In this document: in pieces, positions 47,123 to 56,914 of the stretch
Layout: each line of letters opens with the position of its first letter
How positions within the stretch are numbered: position 1 is the stretch's first letter
Translations under genes and position numbers: made by a program
From: Gimesia fumaroli
GTDB taxonomy: Bacteria > Planctomycetota > Planctomycetia > Planctomycetales > Planctomycetaceae
NCBI RefSeq assembly: GCF_007754425.1
Contig: NZ_CP037452.1
Span: 6,055,164-6,119,163, forward strand
DNA: 64,000 nt
Direction: 5' to 3'
Notes under the pieces: generated by a model
Seen by the model: the letters and a program-made list of their open reading frames with translations, nothing else
Databases searched by the model: none
What the model was told of the DNA's origin: nothing

Positions 47123-50100
47123 TTGTTGCCTGTCCACTGTCTGAAATTGTCGTCGCTGATACGCGTCCCTGTCGCTGCGGTTTGTCTGCTCTCGCTTTTC
47201 GGTATGCAATCTGGTTTTGCAGAAACGCCTTACACGCCTGCGATCGCAGAAGCCTCCAAAGAAGGGGCGCAGGCGATTCAAGGATTTCGCGTGCCCAAAG
47301 GGATGACGGTCAGCCTGTTTGCAGCAGAGCCATTGCTGGCAAACCCGGTGGCGTTTTGTATTGATGAGCAGGGCCGGTTTTATGTCGCCGAAACATTTCG
47401 ACAGGGAAAAGGCGTCGAAGACAATCGCGGCCACATGAACTGGCTACATGATGACCTGGCAGCCGAAACTCTGGAAGATCGCATGGCTTTCTTCAAAAAA
47501 CATCTCAAAGACGGAGTCAAAGAATACGCACGCGAACACGACCGCATCCGTCTGGTGGAAGACCGCGACCAAGACGGCAAAGCCGACCATGCCAGTGTTT
47601 TTGCTGATGGGTTCAATGGCATTCTGGAAGGGACTGGTGCGGGAATTCTCGCACGTGGCGGATACGTCTATTACACGTGTATTCCGCATGTCTGGAAACT
47701 CAGCGACACCGCCAACGAAGGCAAAGCGACACTGCGGGAAAAGCTAAGCAGCGGTTACGGGATCCGGGTTGCCTTTCGCGGTCATGACCTGCATGGCTTG
47801 AAGCTCGGCCCTGACGGACGCCTCTATTTCAGCATCGGCGACCGTGGATACAACATCAAAACCAAAGAAGGCAAGCATCTGTTCCGACCCGATACGGGAG
47901 CTGTCTTCCGTTGCAATCTGGATGGCACCGAACTGGAAGAATTCGCTTACGGCCTGCGAAATCCGCAGGAACTGACGTTTGACGATTATGGCAATCTCTT
48001 CACCGGCGATAACAATTCCGACAGCGGCGACAAAGCCCGCTGGGTCTATGTCGTTGAAGGAGGCGACACCGGCTGGCGGATGTATTATCAATATCTCAGC
48101 GATCGCGGCCCCTTTAACCGCGAAAAGATCTGGCACCCGGCCCACAAAGGACAGCCCGCTTATATGGTGCCCCCCGTGATCAATCTCGCCGACGGTCCTT
48201 CAGGGCTCGTGCATTATCCGGGTGTTGGTCTGTCGGATCGTTACAAAGATCATTTTTTTCTGGCCGACTTCCGTGGCACACCTTCCCGCAGCGGGATTCG
48301 CTCCTTTGCTGTGAAACCGAAAGGGGCGTCGTTCGAACTGACCGATTCCCATGAATTCATCTGGCAGATTCTAGCCACCGATGTCGACTTCGGTTACGAC
48401 GGGAGCCTGTATGTCAGTGACTGGGTGAACGGCTGGAACGGCCTGGGTAAAGGCCGGATCTATGAGTTCACCGATACCGAACATGCCAAAGCTGCGAAAG
48501 CCGCTCACTCCGCCACACTGATGAAAGCGGGATTCTCACAGCGTTCCGTTAAAGAATTAACGAAGCTGCTGACACACCCCGACCAGCGCATTCGCATGGA
48601 AGCGCAGTTTGAACTCGTCAACCGAAATAAATTAGAAGCTTTAAAGAGTGTTGCCTATGATTCGAAAGATCAGCTGGCCCGCCTGCATGCCATCTGGGGC
48701 ATCGGTCAACTGGGTCGCAAAACGTCGTCCGCCGTTTCCGGCATTCAAAGCCTACTGAAAGACGCCGACGGCGAAGTCCGCGGGCAGACCGCAAAAGTGA
48801 TCGGCGAAGCAGATTTCAAAGCCGCCGTGCCGGCTCTCATCGAACTGGTTTCTGATCCGAATGCCCGCGTGCAATATTTCGCGACAGTGGCACTGGGAAA
48901 TCTCGAAGCCGCCGATGCGATTCCCGCGTTATTTGATCTGCTCAAGAAAAATAACAATGACGACCCGATGCTGCGACACGCGGCGATTCTAGCGTTGGCA
49001 CGAATCGGAGACGCCGAACAGCTGATTGCCGCCGCGAATAATGAATCAGCGGCCGTACGACTGGGAGCCGTCGTAGCGCTCCGCCGGCTGAAACGCAAAG
49101 AGGTGGGTCTGTTCCTGCAGGATTCTGACCCACTGGTGGTGTTGGAAGCAGCTCGTGCAATCAACGACGCCCCCATTCCCGACGCGGTTTCTGATCTGGC
49201 AGCCGTTTCGATTCACCCCGACCAATCCGAGGCGTTATTACGTCGTGTGATGAATGCGAACTTCCGTCTGGGTGGTGCTGAAAATGCGGCCGCGGTCGCA
49301 AAAATCGCCGCTGACAGTAAAGTGCCTGAAGCACTGCGACTGGAAGCGATTGAAGAACTGAGACAGTGGAACGAGCCCTCTCCACTCGACCGAGTACTGG
49401 GACGCTGGCAGCCGATTGAAAACCGAAAACCCATCGAACTGACCGGCATCGTCGGCCCCATCGTGCCGGATCTGTTTCAGAGTTCCGAGAAGGTCAAAAC
49501 CGCGGGTACGGGACTGGCTGCCAAGTACGGCATTAAGGAAGCCGCTCCGATGCTGGCAGAAATGGTCGCCGATACCAAACGCCCCGTGGATGTGCGTGTC
49601 GCCTCTCTAAAAGCGTTGGATAAGCTGGGATACCCCCAGATCACCGACGTCGCCAAGACCGCAATTAAAGATAAGAAAGCAGCCCTGCGAGTGACAGGCC
49701 GAAACGTCCTGACCCGACATCAGCCGGAAGCCGCGATCAAAGAATTGGAACAGGCCATTGAAAAAGGCCAGACATCCGAAAAACAGGGCGCCATCGAGAC
49801 CTTGGCCGAAATGAAACTCCCCGCGGCGACAGACATTTTAGTGCGTTGGATGCAGCGACTTGCCAAAGGCGAGGTTCCCGCTGAAATTCAACTCGACTTA
49901 CTCAAAGCAGCCAGGCAGAAACAGACTCCCGAACTGGACCAACTGCTGGTGGCCTTCGATCAGAGCCGGCCCAAAGACGATGCAATTTCAGGTTACATTG
50001 AAACGCTGTCCGGCGGGAATGCGGCCCGCGGTCGTGAGATCTTTTACGGACGCAGCGATACGTCGTGTCGTCGTTGTCACATGATCAAAAATAACGGCGG

Positions 50101-50467
50101 TGAAGTTGGCCCCGATTTATCCGGGATCGGCATCGACAAAGATCGGCGTTATCTGCTGGAAGCGATCGTAGCCCCGAATAAAGCAATTGCCAAAGGTTTT
50201 GAAACGACCATGCTGGTAACGCTGGACGGTAAAGTCCTGGTGGGAATCGTACGAAAAGAAGACGATAAAGAACTCGTATTGATGGATGCGAAAGGGACGA
50301 TCACGCGCGTCTTGAAAGCAGACATTGATGAACGGGCATCGGGAAAGTCAGCCATGCCCGAAGAGATTGTCAAACAACTCAGCAAAGACGATTTGCGCGA
50401 TCTGGTGGAATTTTTGAGTCGTCAGAAACAAAAAAAGAAAGCGACTTCCACTAAACATGAGGGTTGA
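47123..50467 (+). CDS. Secreted PVC-type dehydrogenase/HEAT-repeat/cytochrome c fusion
   Basis: A 1114-residue protein of the kind found in many planctomycetes: a signal peptide (hydrophobic core about residues 12-27, cleavage near GFAET), an N-terminal beta-propeller dehydrogenase-like domain (about 40-440), a HEAT-repeat array (about 470-940) and a C-terminal cytochrome c domain with CRRCH (Cys982, Cys985, His986). The haem is covalently attached and would pass electrons from an oxidised substrate, perhaps a sugar. Translation starts at a TTG with AGGAG 7 nt upstream; the upstream GTG would give a poor, overlong signal peptide. The substrate is unknown. Confidence 0.88.
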   Translation: MLPVHCLKLSSLIRVPVAAVCLLSLFGMQSGFAETPYTPAIAEASKEGAQAIQGFRVPKGMTVSLFAAEPLLANPVAFCIDEQGRFYVAETFRQGKGVEDNRGHMNWLHDDLAAETLEDRMAFFKKHLKDGVKEYAREHDRIRLVEDRDQDGKADHASVFADGFNGILEGTGAGILARGGYVYYTCIPHVWKLSDTANEGKATLREKLSSGYGIRVAFRGHDLHGLKLGPDGRLYFSIGDRGYNIKTKEGKHLFRPDTGAVFRCNLDGTELEEFAYGLRNPQELTFDDYGNLFTGDNNSDSGDKARWVYVVEGGDTGWRMYYQYLSDRGPFNREKIWHPAHKGQPAYMVPPVINLADGPSGLVHYPGVGLSDRYKDHFFLADFRGTPSRSGIRSFAVKPKGASFELTDSHEFIWQILATDVDFGYDGSLYVSDWVNGWNGLGKGRIYEFTDTEHAKAAKAAHSATLMKAGFSQRSVKELTKLLTHPDQRIRMEAQFELVNRNKLEALKSVAYDSKDQLARLHAIWGIGQLGRKTSSAVSGIQSLLKDADGEVRGQTAKVIGEADFKAAVPALIELVSDPNARVQYFATVALGNLEAADAIPALFDLLKKNNNDDPMLRHAAILALARIGDAEQLIAAANNESAAVRLGAVVALRRLKRKEVGLFLQDSDPLVVLEAARAINDAPIPDAVSDLAAVSIHPDQSEALLRRVMNANFRLGGAENAAAVAKIAADSKVPEALRLEAIEELRQWNEPSPLDRVLGRWQPIENRKPIELTGIVGPIVPDLFQSSEKVKTAGTGLAAKYGIKEAAPMLAEMVADTKRPVDVRVASLKALDKLGYPQITDVAKTAIKDKKAALRVTGRNVLTRHQPEAAIKELEQAIEKGQTSEKQGAIETLAEMKLPAATDILVRWMQRLAKGEVPAEIQLDLLKAARQKQTPELDQLLVAFDQSRPKDDAISGYIETLSGGNAARGREIFYGRSDTSCRRCHMIKNNGGEVGPDLSGIGIDKDRRYLLEAIVAPNKAIAKGFETTMLVTLDGKVLVGIVRKEDDKELVLMDAKGTITRVLKADIDERASGKSAMPEEIVKQLSKDDLRDLVEFLSRQKQKKKATSTKHEG

Positions 50468-50616
50468 TCGTTGGTTGTTTCCGCAGAAAGATATTTATAA
50501 AATCGCCTCCTTGTTTTGCGTGGGACTGCTGGCTAAAATGAAGACATAATGAAACAGAGAAATAAGCCTCTGCCTTGTTGATTCAAAATCGTGAGTTGAC
50601 CCTACAAATATTAAAC

Positions 50617-50690
50617 TGGGGACCCCCGAAATTCGGCTGCGTGTATATCCGGTATATCCGGCTCACACAACCCGGGTTATCAGGTCCCCA
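50617..50690 (+). promoter_or_regulatory. Structured leader region upstream of rarA
   Basis: Perfect 8-bp outer arms (50617-50624 and 50683-50690) enclose smaller palindromes: a CCGAA/TTCGG hairpin (50626 onward), a direct repeat of TATATCCGG, and AACCCGGGTT. A further CGGGT/ACCCG hairpin follows before the start codon. This could fold into a branched RNA, or be a set of protein-binding sites. No known riboswitch is recognised. Confidence 0.45.
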
Positions 50691-50748
50691 CTTTGCAATC
50701 ACGGGTTCTAATATACCCGCGTCTGAATCACTTGGTGGAGGTTTTTTC

Positions 50749-52086
50749 ATGGGCTTATTCGACCAGCAGGAATCCAGCAATCTGGAAAAAGCCAAGCCGC
50801 TGGCAGCCCGTATGCGTCCCGCTTCGCTGGAAGAATTTGCCGGACAGCAGCATTTTCTGGGTGAAGGAAAGTTACTCCGCCGCATCCTGGCTGCAGACCG
50901 GATTGGCTCACTGATTTTTTACGGCTCTCCCGGCACCGGAAAGACGTCGCTCGCTGAACTCATCGCCCGCCAGTCGCATCGCCGTTTTGAAGCACTGAAC
51001 GCCGCATCCGCCGGGATCAAAGAGGTCCGCGCCGCCCTCGACCGGGCACGCAACGAACTGGCCACCGGCGGAAAACAGACGATTTTGTTCATCGACGAGC
51101 TGCATCATTTCAGTAAAGTCCAGCAGGATGTCCTGTTACCCGATGTCGAATCGGGGGTCGTTTCCTTAATTGGTGCGACGACCTCAAATCCGTTTTTCTC
51201 GCTGGTTTCGGCGCTCATCAGCCGCAGTCAGATCTTTGAATTTCAGCCGTTGACTGCGGAGGAAATTCTGACGTTGATGCAGAGGGCACTCAGCGATGAA
51301 AAACGGGGGCTCGGCCGCTACAACGTGACAGTAGATCCGGAAGCGTTGAATTTTCTGATCGAAGTCTGCGACGGCGATGCGCGGCGTTCGTTGAACGCGT
51401 TGGAAATCGGCGTGCTTTCGATTCATGGCAGTGATCGCGTTTTCGATCTCGATGTCGCGCAGGAATCGATCCAGAAAAAAGCAATTCAATACGATCAGGA
51501 CGGCGATTCACATTACGATTCCGCCAGTGCGCTGATCAAAAGCATGCGCGGGAGTGATCCTGATGCCGCTCTGTACTGGCTGGCTCGCATGATCGAAGCG
51601 GGCGAAGACCCCCGTTTTCTGGCCCGGCGAATTGTGATTGCCGCTTCAGAAGACGTCGGCAACGCCGATCCGACCGCACTGACTTTGGCTATGTCGGTGT
51701 TTAACGCGGTCGAAAAAATCGGGATGCCCGAAGGTCGTATTTTACTGGCACAAGCGGTGATCTATATCGCCACCGCACCAAAATCGAATGCCTCTTATGT
51801 CGCCATTGATGAAGCGATTAGTGATGTGCGAAACAAATCTCTGCTGCCGGTCCCCATCCATTTGAAAGACAGCCACTATTCCGGTGCTGCGAAATTAGGG
51901 CACGGCGAAGGCTATCAGTACGCCCATGCTTCCGAAGAGGGCTGGGTCGACCAGGATTACCTGGGAGTCGAGAAAGAATACTATCGCCCGGTCGAACGGG
52001 GCTTTGAAGCCACGATTCGCAAGCGGCTGGAAGTCTTTAAGCAGCGGCGCAAAAAAACAGGAACGGATGATAACAACCGTTCCTGA
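50749..52086 (+). CDS. rarA: Replication-associated recombination protein A (RarA/MgsA)
   Basis: The 445-residue AAA+ ATPase acts at stalled replication forks. The N-terminal part has the ARMRPASLEEFAGQQHFLG motif, Walker A GSPGTGKTS, Walker B LFIDELHHF, and the sensor-1 IGATTSNPFF; the C-terminal tetramerisation domain carries YWLARMIEAGEDPRFLARR and the YKYPH-like GEGYQYAHASEEG. I chose the ATG at 50749 because GGAGG lies upstream; the frame is open for 58 further codons with no similarity. It is preceded by an unusual structured leader. Confidence 0.93.
   Translation: MGLFDQQESSNLEKAKPLAARMRPASLEEFAGQQHFLGEGKLLRRILAADRIGSLIFYGSPGTGKTSLAELIARQSHRRFEALNAASAGIKEVRAALDRARNELATGGKQTILFIDELHHFSKVQQDVLLPDVESGVVSLIGATTSNPFFSLVSALISRSQIFEFQPLTAEEILTLMQRALSDEKRGLGRYNVTVDPEALNFLIEVCDGDARRSLNALEIGVLSIHGSDRVFDLDVAQESIQKKAIQYDQDGDSHYDSASALIKSMRGSDPDAALYWLARMIEAGEDPRFLARRIVIAASEDVGNADPTALTLAMSVFNAVEKIGMPEGRILLAQAVIYIATAPKSNASYVAIDEAISDVRNKSLLPVPIHLKDSHYSGAAKLGHGEGYQYAHASEEGWVDQDYLGVEKEYYRPVERGFEATIRKRLEVFKQRRKKTGTDDNNRS
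52051..52085 (-). terminator. Intrinsic terminator of the minus-strand gene, inside the 3' end of rarA
   Basis: Arms CAGGAACGG and CCGTTCCTG (52058-52066 and 52077-52085) with a 10-nt loop are followed on the minus strand by seven T residues. It lies 36 bp past the stop of the hypothetical gene at 52122-52766 and overlaps the last codons of rarA. Confidence 0.85.
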
Positions 52087-52121
52087 TCCCCCCTCTGTTG
52101 CATCGTCGTCAGTTTGCTTTA

Positions 52122-52766
52122 CTAGCACAACGGCTGCTGTTTTAAACCGACGATTGTGATCGCCTTGGCGACTTCCCGTTCCTGCAATAAGCCTTCTAGG
52201 TTCGGCATGAAATCAACCGACATGAACCATTGCATCAAAACATCGAACATGGGCTCAATTGCTTCTTCTTGAATCCCAAATTCTTCTTTCATCGGCAGCG
52301 CTTCTTCTGGAGCCATATCCTGAAATTGACTGATCAGTAAAAAGTCGCCTTCATTGGACAGGTTCAAATGCAGATTGCGAATTTCCGATGAAAGGAAATG
52401 ATCAACGGCGATGTGCACGTCTAATGGCCCCCCCTGCAGGTAACGACGTGCTTCATCCGGTTGTTCGTCGATGATGCGGGCCGCTGTTTCACAGACAGCA
52501 TAAACCACGCTCTCATCAACGAGATCGCCTTCGACGTGCTCACTGGCCAGATGCTTGGCCCAGGTCACTGACAGCAGATCCAGTTGAACGTGTGGTGGCA
52601 CGCTCCGTAAAAAAGGAACTTCGGTCAGAAAACCAAATGAGTCAAATGGATCGTCGCCTACCTGCTTCGCCAGAGCGATTCGCTCCAGAGTGTCCATGAA
52701 AGCAATCCGGAATGCGATATAACTCAGAAACGTTTGAGGCAGAATGTCTTTGGAAATTGTAAGCAT
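52122..52766 (-). CDS. Conserved-looking hypothetical protein
   Basis: A 214-residue mostly helical cytoplasmic protein, acidic, with no signal peptide and no motif I recognise. The pattern of helices (MDTLERIALAKQVGDDPFD, VVYAVCETAARIIDEQPDEARRYL) is regular. The first ATG (52766) has no good ribosome-binding site; an ATG 23 codons downstream is an alternative. It ends at an intrinsic terminator placed within rarA. Confidence 0.6.
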   Translation of the reverse strand: MLTISKDILPQTFLSYIAFRIAFMDTLERIALAKQVGDDPFDSFGFLTEVPFLRSVPPHVQLDLLSVTWAKHLASEHVEGDLVDESVVYAVCETAARIIDEQPDEARRYLQGGPLDVHIAVDHFLSSEIRNLHLNLSNEGDFLLISQFQDMAPEEALPMKEEFGIQEEAIEPMFDVLMQWFMSVDFMPNLEGLLQEREVAKAITIVGLKQQPLC

Positions 52767-53173
52767 GTTAATAATCGCTTGGCAAAAGTTGTAGATCTCA
52801 GATGCTTCATGCAGTACTTTAAAAAATGCCTTCAGGCACCGTCATGAAATCAGTTACACTTGGTAAGTGACAGGTATTACTTTGCCAGAGAGGTATCCCA
52901 AACACAATAAAAAAGTTTTGAAAATACTTCGAAAATCAGTGGATTGATTAAAGTGCATGACTCTCTGTCAGCACTGTAAAACAGGGCCTAAATTACTCAC
53001 CGAAACATAGTTCGTGCAGATCACGTAATCGTCAGTCTGACTCTGATTGATACAACCGTTACATTTCGTCAAAATTTAGACCTGTTATAAGCGTTATCGC
53101 AATTTTGAAACCATCCGTGCGGATTCTGCGAGGTAGAGGCGGCTCAAAGACAGGGTGGCGACACGTTCAGATT
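52767..53173. other. Intergenic region
   Basis: About 400 bp between two minus-strand genes. I see no gene, tRNA-like fold or clear terminator for the glycosyltransferase operon. Confidence 0.45.
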
Positions 53174-54292
53174 TCACGAAACATCAGTGCGGCGCCGGCA
53201 GTTTTTGACTCCCTGATCCAACTGCATAACGTGTGTGGACCAATGGAATTGAGCCGTGATCTGCTGTAATTGATCGCGCAAGACCGGATTGAGTGAGTCG
53301 GCCTGTATCGATTTTGAAAACTGGATGATTTTTGACACCAGCGAATCGGTGGAGCCGTCATAAAAACAATCCGGCACTTTTGAAAAAATTTCTGGATACG
53401 CGAGGCGCGAAGGCAGAATCGGAATGCAGCCGGCGTTGACCGCTTCCAGAATGGAGATGCCAAAGAACTCATGCCAGGCCGTCGAAATCACCAGATCCGC
53501 CTGCTGCAGCGCCCGTTGATAATCGGATTGCCGCTCCAGAAATCCCCAATGATCGATACGGTCTGGAAACGCCGCACATAGCGTCTCAAAACAATCAGGA
53601 ACCTCAGGGGATGTCTGGCCGAGCACGCTCAAACGAAACGAGATGCCCTGCCGATCCAATTCATAAATCGCTTCACAGAACTGGCGCGGATTCTTGTCAT
53701 ATTCCCAGCGGGCCACCCAGAGAATTTGGATCGGCCGTTCGTTCCGGCGTTCGACTTCAAACCCGGTCTGCTGAATGCCCGGCGGCACGACGAACGATTT
53801 CTGCTCACAACATGAAAACAGATCCAGCAGAGAAAAATCGGGCATGCGTTTTAGAAAATCAGCAGAGGCCTGAAAGAATTCCCGCCGATGAAAGTCGGAA
53901 TTAAACCAGATTTCATCGGCGGCAATCGCTGTTTTCAGATTTATAAAACCGTATGTCAGATCACGGATTTCATTTTCCGAAACCGGGTACGTCCACTGAT
54001 TTTCGTGAAAATAAACAATCCGGGGCAGTGCCGCGATTTCCGCTCGCACGAACCCCAGAAAAGTAGACAGATCAAACATATCAGTGACAAACAAAACGTC
54101 ATAGCGCTCGCCCGCTTGAAAACGAGCCTCGACATCAGACACCAGAGTCACAGCCGCATGCTGCATCCTCCATTTCCAATGTCGCGCTGGCAGAGAAAGC
54201 AGGCTGAATTCGTGACAACTATGCGAAATCCATTGTTCCAGGAATTCACGATGACTTCCGCCATGATACGTATTGATTGCCAGAATTCGCAT
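53174..54292 (-). CDS. Glycosyltransferase, DUF3524 / tRNA-queuosine mannosyltransferase-like family
   Basis: A 372-residue GT-B enzyme. The N-terminal half (MRILAINTYHGGSHREFLEQWI, then RHWKWRMQHAA and YFHENQWTYP) is the DUF3524 domain shared with human GTDC1, now known as the tRNA-queuosine mannosyltransferase. The C-terminal half has the usual donor site region (AWHEFFGISILEAVNAGCIPILP). Whether the bacterial enzyme also mannosylates queuosine in tRNA is not known from sequence. It follows a SulP transporter gene with a TAATG stop-start overlap, so the two are translationally coupled. Confidence 0.85.
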   Translation of the reverse strand: MRILAINTYHGGSHREFLEQWISHSCHEFSLLSLPARHWKWRMQHAAVTLVSDVEARFQAGERYDVLFVTDMFDLSTFLGFVRAEIAALPRIVYFHENQWTYPVSENEIRDLTYGFINLKTAIAADEIWFNSDFHRREFFQASADFLKRMPDFSLLDLFSCCEQKSFVVPPGIQQTGFEVERRNERPIQILWVARWEYDKNPRQFCEAIYELDRQGISFRLSVLGQTSPEVPDCFETLCAAFPDRIDHWGFLERQSDYQRALQQADLVISTAWHEFFGISILEAVNAGCIPILPSRLAYPEIFSKVPDCFYDGSTDSLVSKIIQFSKSIQADSLNPVLRDQLQQITAQFHWSTHVMQLDQGVKNCRRRTDVS

Positions 54293-56031
54293 TAAACTTG
54301 ACTCAGATTGTCCTCTTCAATGTTGGTTTTGCCTGAAGCCAGATCGGATTCAAGCTCCTGAATTTTGAGGATGGCATCGTTAAATGTTTCCAGACAATGT
54401 TCCCGTCCCACTTTTTCGATCACACGCAAACGGGTCAGAGTCCGATCAACCTGGGGTCGTAACCCTGTGAAGAATACAGTCGCGCCCTGTTTATGTGCTT
54501 TTTCGATAATATCATCCAACAGATAGGCACCCGACATATCAGCCATCGGTACACGAGCCATGCGGACAATCAGATATTTATAATCGACTAATGCCGAAGA
54601 AGCACGATAGATTGTATCAGATACCCCAAAGAACAGAGGTCCTTCCAAACGCAGTTTAAGAACTTTTTCTTTCAGTTCTTCCGGCATGGAAACGTCGGCT
54701 GGTAACTTTCGATCCATGTCATTCAGGCTCACAACATTCTGTTCGTATGCCTGTCCCAGCTCCTGCACGATTCGTACGAAGGCAATCGTAATGCCCACGC
54801 CCATCGCGACCAGCAAGTCGACAGAAATGGTCAAAATCAGCACGGCCCAGAAACAGATCGAGTCCATGAAAGGCATGCGATGCAAGACAGGCAAGACGCG
54901 GTAATCGATGATATCCATGCCCACTTTCAGCAGAATCCCGGCCAGACAGGCCATCGGAATATAGCTGGCGTACGGCGCCAGTCCCAGCATCAATGCCAGC
55001 AGAACCAGACCATGTGTAATGGAAGCCAAACCGGTTTTACCGCCACACTTGATATTGGCAACAGTTCGCATGGTGGCGGTTGCTGTGGTTACTCCACCCA
55101 CAATCCCACAACCCAGGTTGGCAATTCCCTGTCCGAAGATTTCACGGTCACTGTTATGCCGTTCGTTTGTCATATTGTCTGCGACCAGACAGGTCAGCAG
55201 TGAATCGAAAATACAAAGCCCCGCCAATGCGAAGGCCCCCCCCACCATATCTCCAAAGCGAGTAAAATCAGGCCAGTACAGGTGAGGCAGACCAACGGGC
55301 ATTGATCCAATGTATTCGATATCTTTAAACGTAAAGAGATGCGCAATGCTGGTTCCCACAATCAACCCCATCAATGGCGCGGGGAGCCACTCTTTCTTTG
55401 TCACACGAGGCCAGAGCAAAATCGTGAAGAATGTCGCCAGTGAAACAATCAACGCATGTGGTTTCTCATGCATGATGTCATAGGGAATTTGCTTGATCGC
55501 CCCCACCACCGAGTTGGGTGTCGCAAAGCCGAGCATCGGCGGAATTTCGAGCAGAATGATAATCACGCCGATCCCGCACATGAAACCAGAAACGACCGAA
55601 TAAGGCGTGTAATATATGAACCGACCGATTTTCATCAGCGCCAACACAATACAGACCAGACCGCTCAGGAAGACCATCGACATGGCAAATACAATATCCG
55701 GTTCCCCGCTTGCCAGCTTGGTGGCAGCGATAATCGCCGCCAGCTGAACCACTTTCGGTCCGGTCGGACCACTGACCCCGGTATTGGAACCTCCAAACAG
55801 CCCCACCAGAATTCCACCACAGATGGCCGCCCACATCCCTGCTTCTGCTCCCAGCCCGGAAGCCACACCAAATGCCAGAGCCAGTGGCATGGCGATTACG
55901 GCAACCGTGATACCAGCCAGGATATCGTTCGGCACATTGGTATGCATAATCTTGATGTTATGCCAGGGGTTAAAATCGTTAAGATAACTTTTAAGGTTAA
56001 ACTTGGGTTGATTCGAATCAATTTGAGACAT
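54292..56031 (-). CDS. SulP-family anion transporter with STAS domain
   Basis: A 579-residue transporter with about 10-12 membrane segments (residues 28-430) and a C-terminal STAS domain (about 445-560). The SulP signature region (NDILAGITVAVIAMPLALAFGVASG) begins at about residue 34. SulP proteins exchange sulfate, bicarbonate or dicarboxylates; the substrate cannot be read. It is translated in tandem with the DUF3524 glycosyltransferase; the reason for this pairing is unclear. Confidence 0.92.
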   Translation of the reverse strand: MSQIDSNQPKFNLKSYLNDFNPWHNIKIMHTNVPNDILAGITVAVIAMPLALAFGVASGLGAEAGMWAAICGGILVGLFGGSNTGVSGPTGPKVVQLAAIIAATKLASGEPDIVFAMSMVFLSGLVCIVLALMKIGRFIYYTPYSVVSGFMCGIGVIIILLEIPPMLGFATPNSVVGAIKQIPYDIMHEKPHALIVSLATFFTILLWPRVTKKEWLPAPLMGLIVGTSIAHLFTFKDIEYIGSMPVGLPHLYWPDFTRFGDMVGGAFALAGLCIFDSLLTCLVADNMTNERHNSDREIFGQGIANLGCGIVGGVTTATATMRTVANIKCGGKTGLASITHGLVLLALMLGLAPYASYIPMACLAGILLKVGMDIIDYRVLPVLHRMPFMDSICFWAVLILTISVDLLVAMGVGITIAFVRIVQELGQAYEQNVVSLNDMDRKLPADVSMPEELKEKVLKLRLEGPLFFGVSDTIYRASSALVDYKYLIVRMARVPMADMSGAYLLDDIIEKAHKQGATVFFTGLRPQVDRTLTRLRVIEKVGREHCLETFNDAILKIQELESDLASGKTNIEEDNLSQV

Positions 56032-56242
56032 GAACGAGATCCATTATCTAATGTGCCTGATTAATAACTCTCAGGAAGAATGAATGAGAAGCAGCATTCT
56101 CGAAAGAGCTACGCGAACAACACACGGTGAACCAGTCATTTTGCCAATACCAGTACAGCATTGATCAACAACGGTGGTTTGCGAGCGCAGCAAAAAACGA
56201 AAATAAAAAGCAGGAGAATGCCGGAAAGAGGCCGAGCATTAA
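56032..56242. other. Intergenic region upstream of the SulP operon
   Basis: About 210 bp, likely carrying the promoter of the SulP/glycosyltransferase operon. No gene seen. Confidence 0.4.
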
Positions 56243-56704
56243 TTAGCAGGCGCGAGGCGGGCCACGTGAAGCGTGAATCTCATTGTAGTCAGATTCTTTG
56301 ACACTGAATTCAACGCAATGAACCACGGAATTCGAGGTCGAAAAGGTAATCAGGAATTCAGCGTCCTGAATCAAAGTCTCCTCTTCACCGCTCTCTTCAT
56401 TTTCTTCCAGCTCAAATTCAGAATAGAGCCAGTCAGCATTGGATTCCATTGAATCCATGAGAACCGGTCCAGCCAATAGAAATGCGATGTCCAGCAGGAA
56501 CACTGTACAAAAAATGAACATCAGAGATTGGCGGGAGTACTGGAGCATATATAGATCGTATTTTATGTTTCTTACTTTGTCAATGACCGGTTTGTGAACT
56601 AACCTAGAATAAGGAAATGCCCAGAGAAATACCTCAGAGGTAAAAGGCCTAAGTACTTTCCAAGTCATTACTAAATCGTATTTTCCTTGTTCTCTGGTAT
56701 TCAC
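56243..56704 (-). CDS. Hypothetical membrane protein
   Basis: A 153-residue protein with one strong membrane segment (about residues 61-80, LMFIFCTVFLLDIAFLLAGP) and an acidic part after it (LEENEESGEEETL). The GTG start at 56704 lacks a clear ribosome-binding site. No family recognised. Confidence 0.45.
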   Translation of the reverse strand: MNTREQGKYDLVMTWKVLRPFTSEVFLWAFPYSRLVHKPVIDKVRNIKYDLYMLQYSRQSLMFIFCTVFLLDIAFLLAGPVLMDSMESNADWLYSEFELEENEESGEEETLIQDAEFLITFSTSNSVVHCVEFSVKESDYNEIHASRGPPRAC

Positions 56705-56914
56705 ATTCAGTGATGTTCATGTGAGAATATAAACAACTTCTACAAAATGTGTCTTATATTAAAGCATGGTCTGATAGGAAAGAATTACCGCTTATCGTAT
56801 TCTCGCTGTTGAACTTTGCTTGGCATCGATTCCTGCCTCACTGTCTAAAAAACTGATCACATTAAAGATTAAACCAGGGCCCATTGCCCTGATTCCCGAA
56901 AGCTTGAGGGTCTG

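Noticed and set aside
54880-56064. Long plus-strand frames opposite the SulP gene
   Set aside because: The minus strand encodes a complete transporter with STAS domain; the opposite frames give His/Gln-rich shadows.
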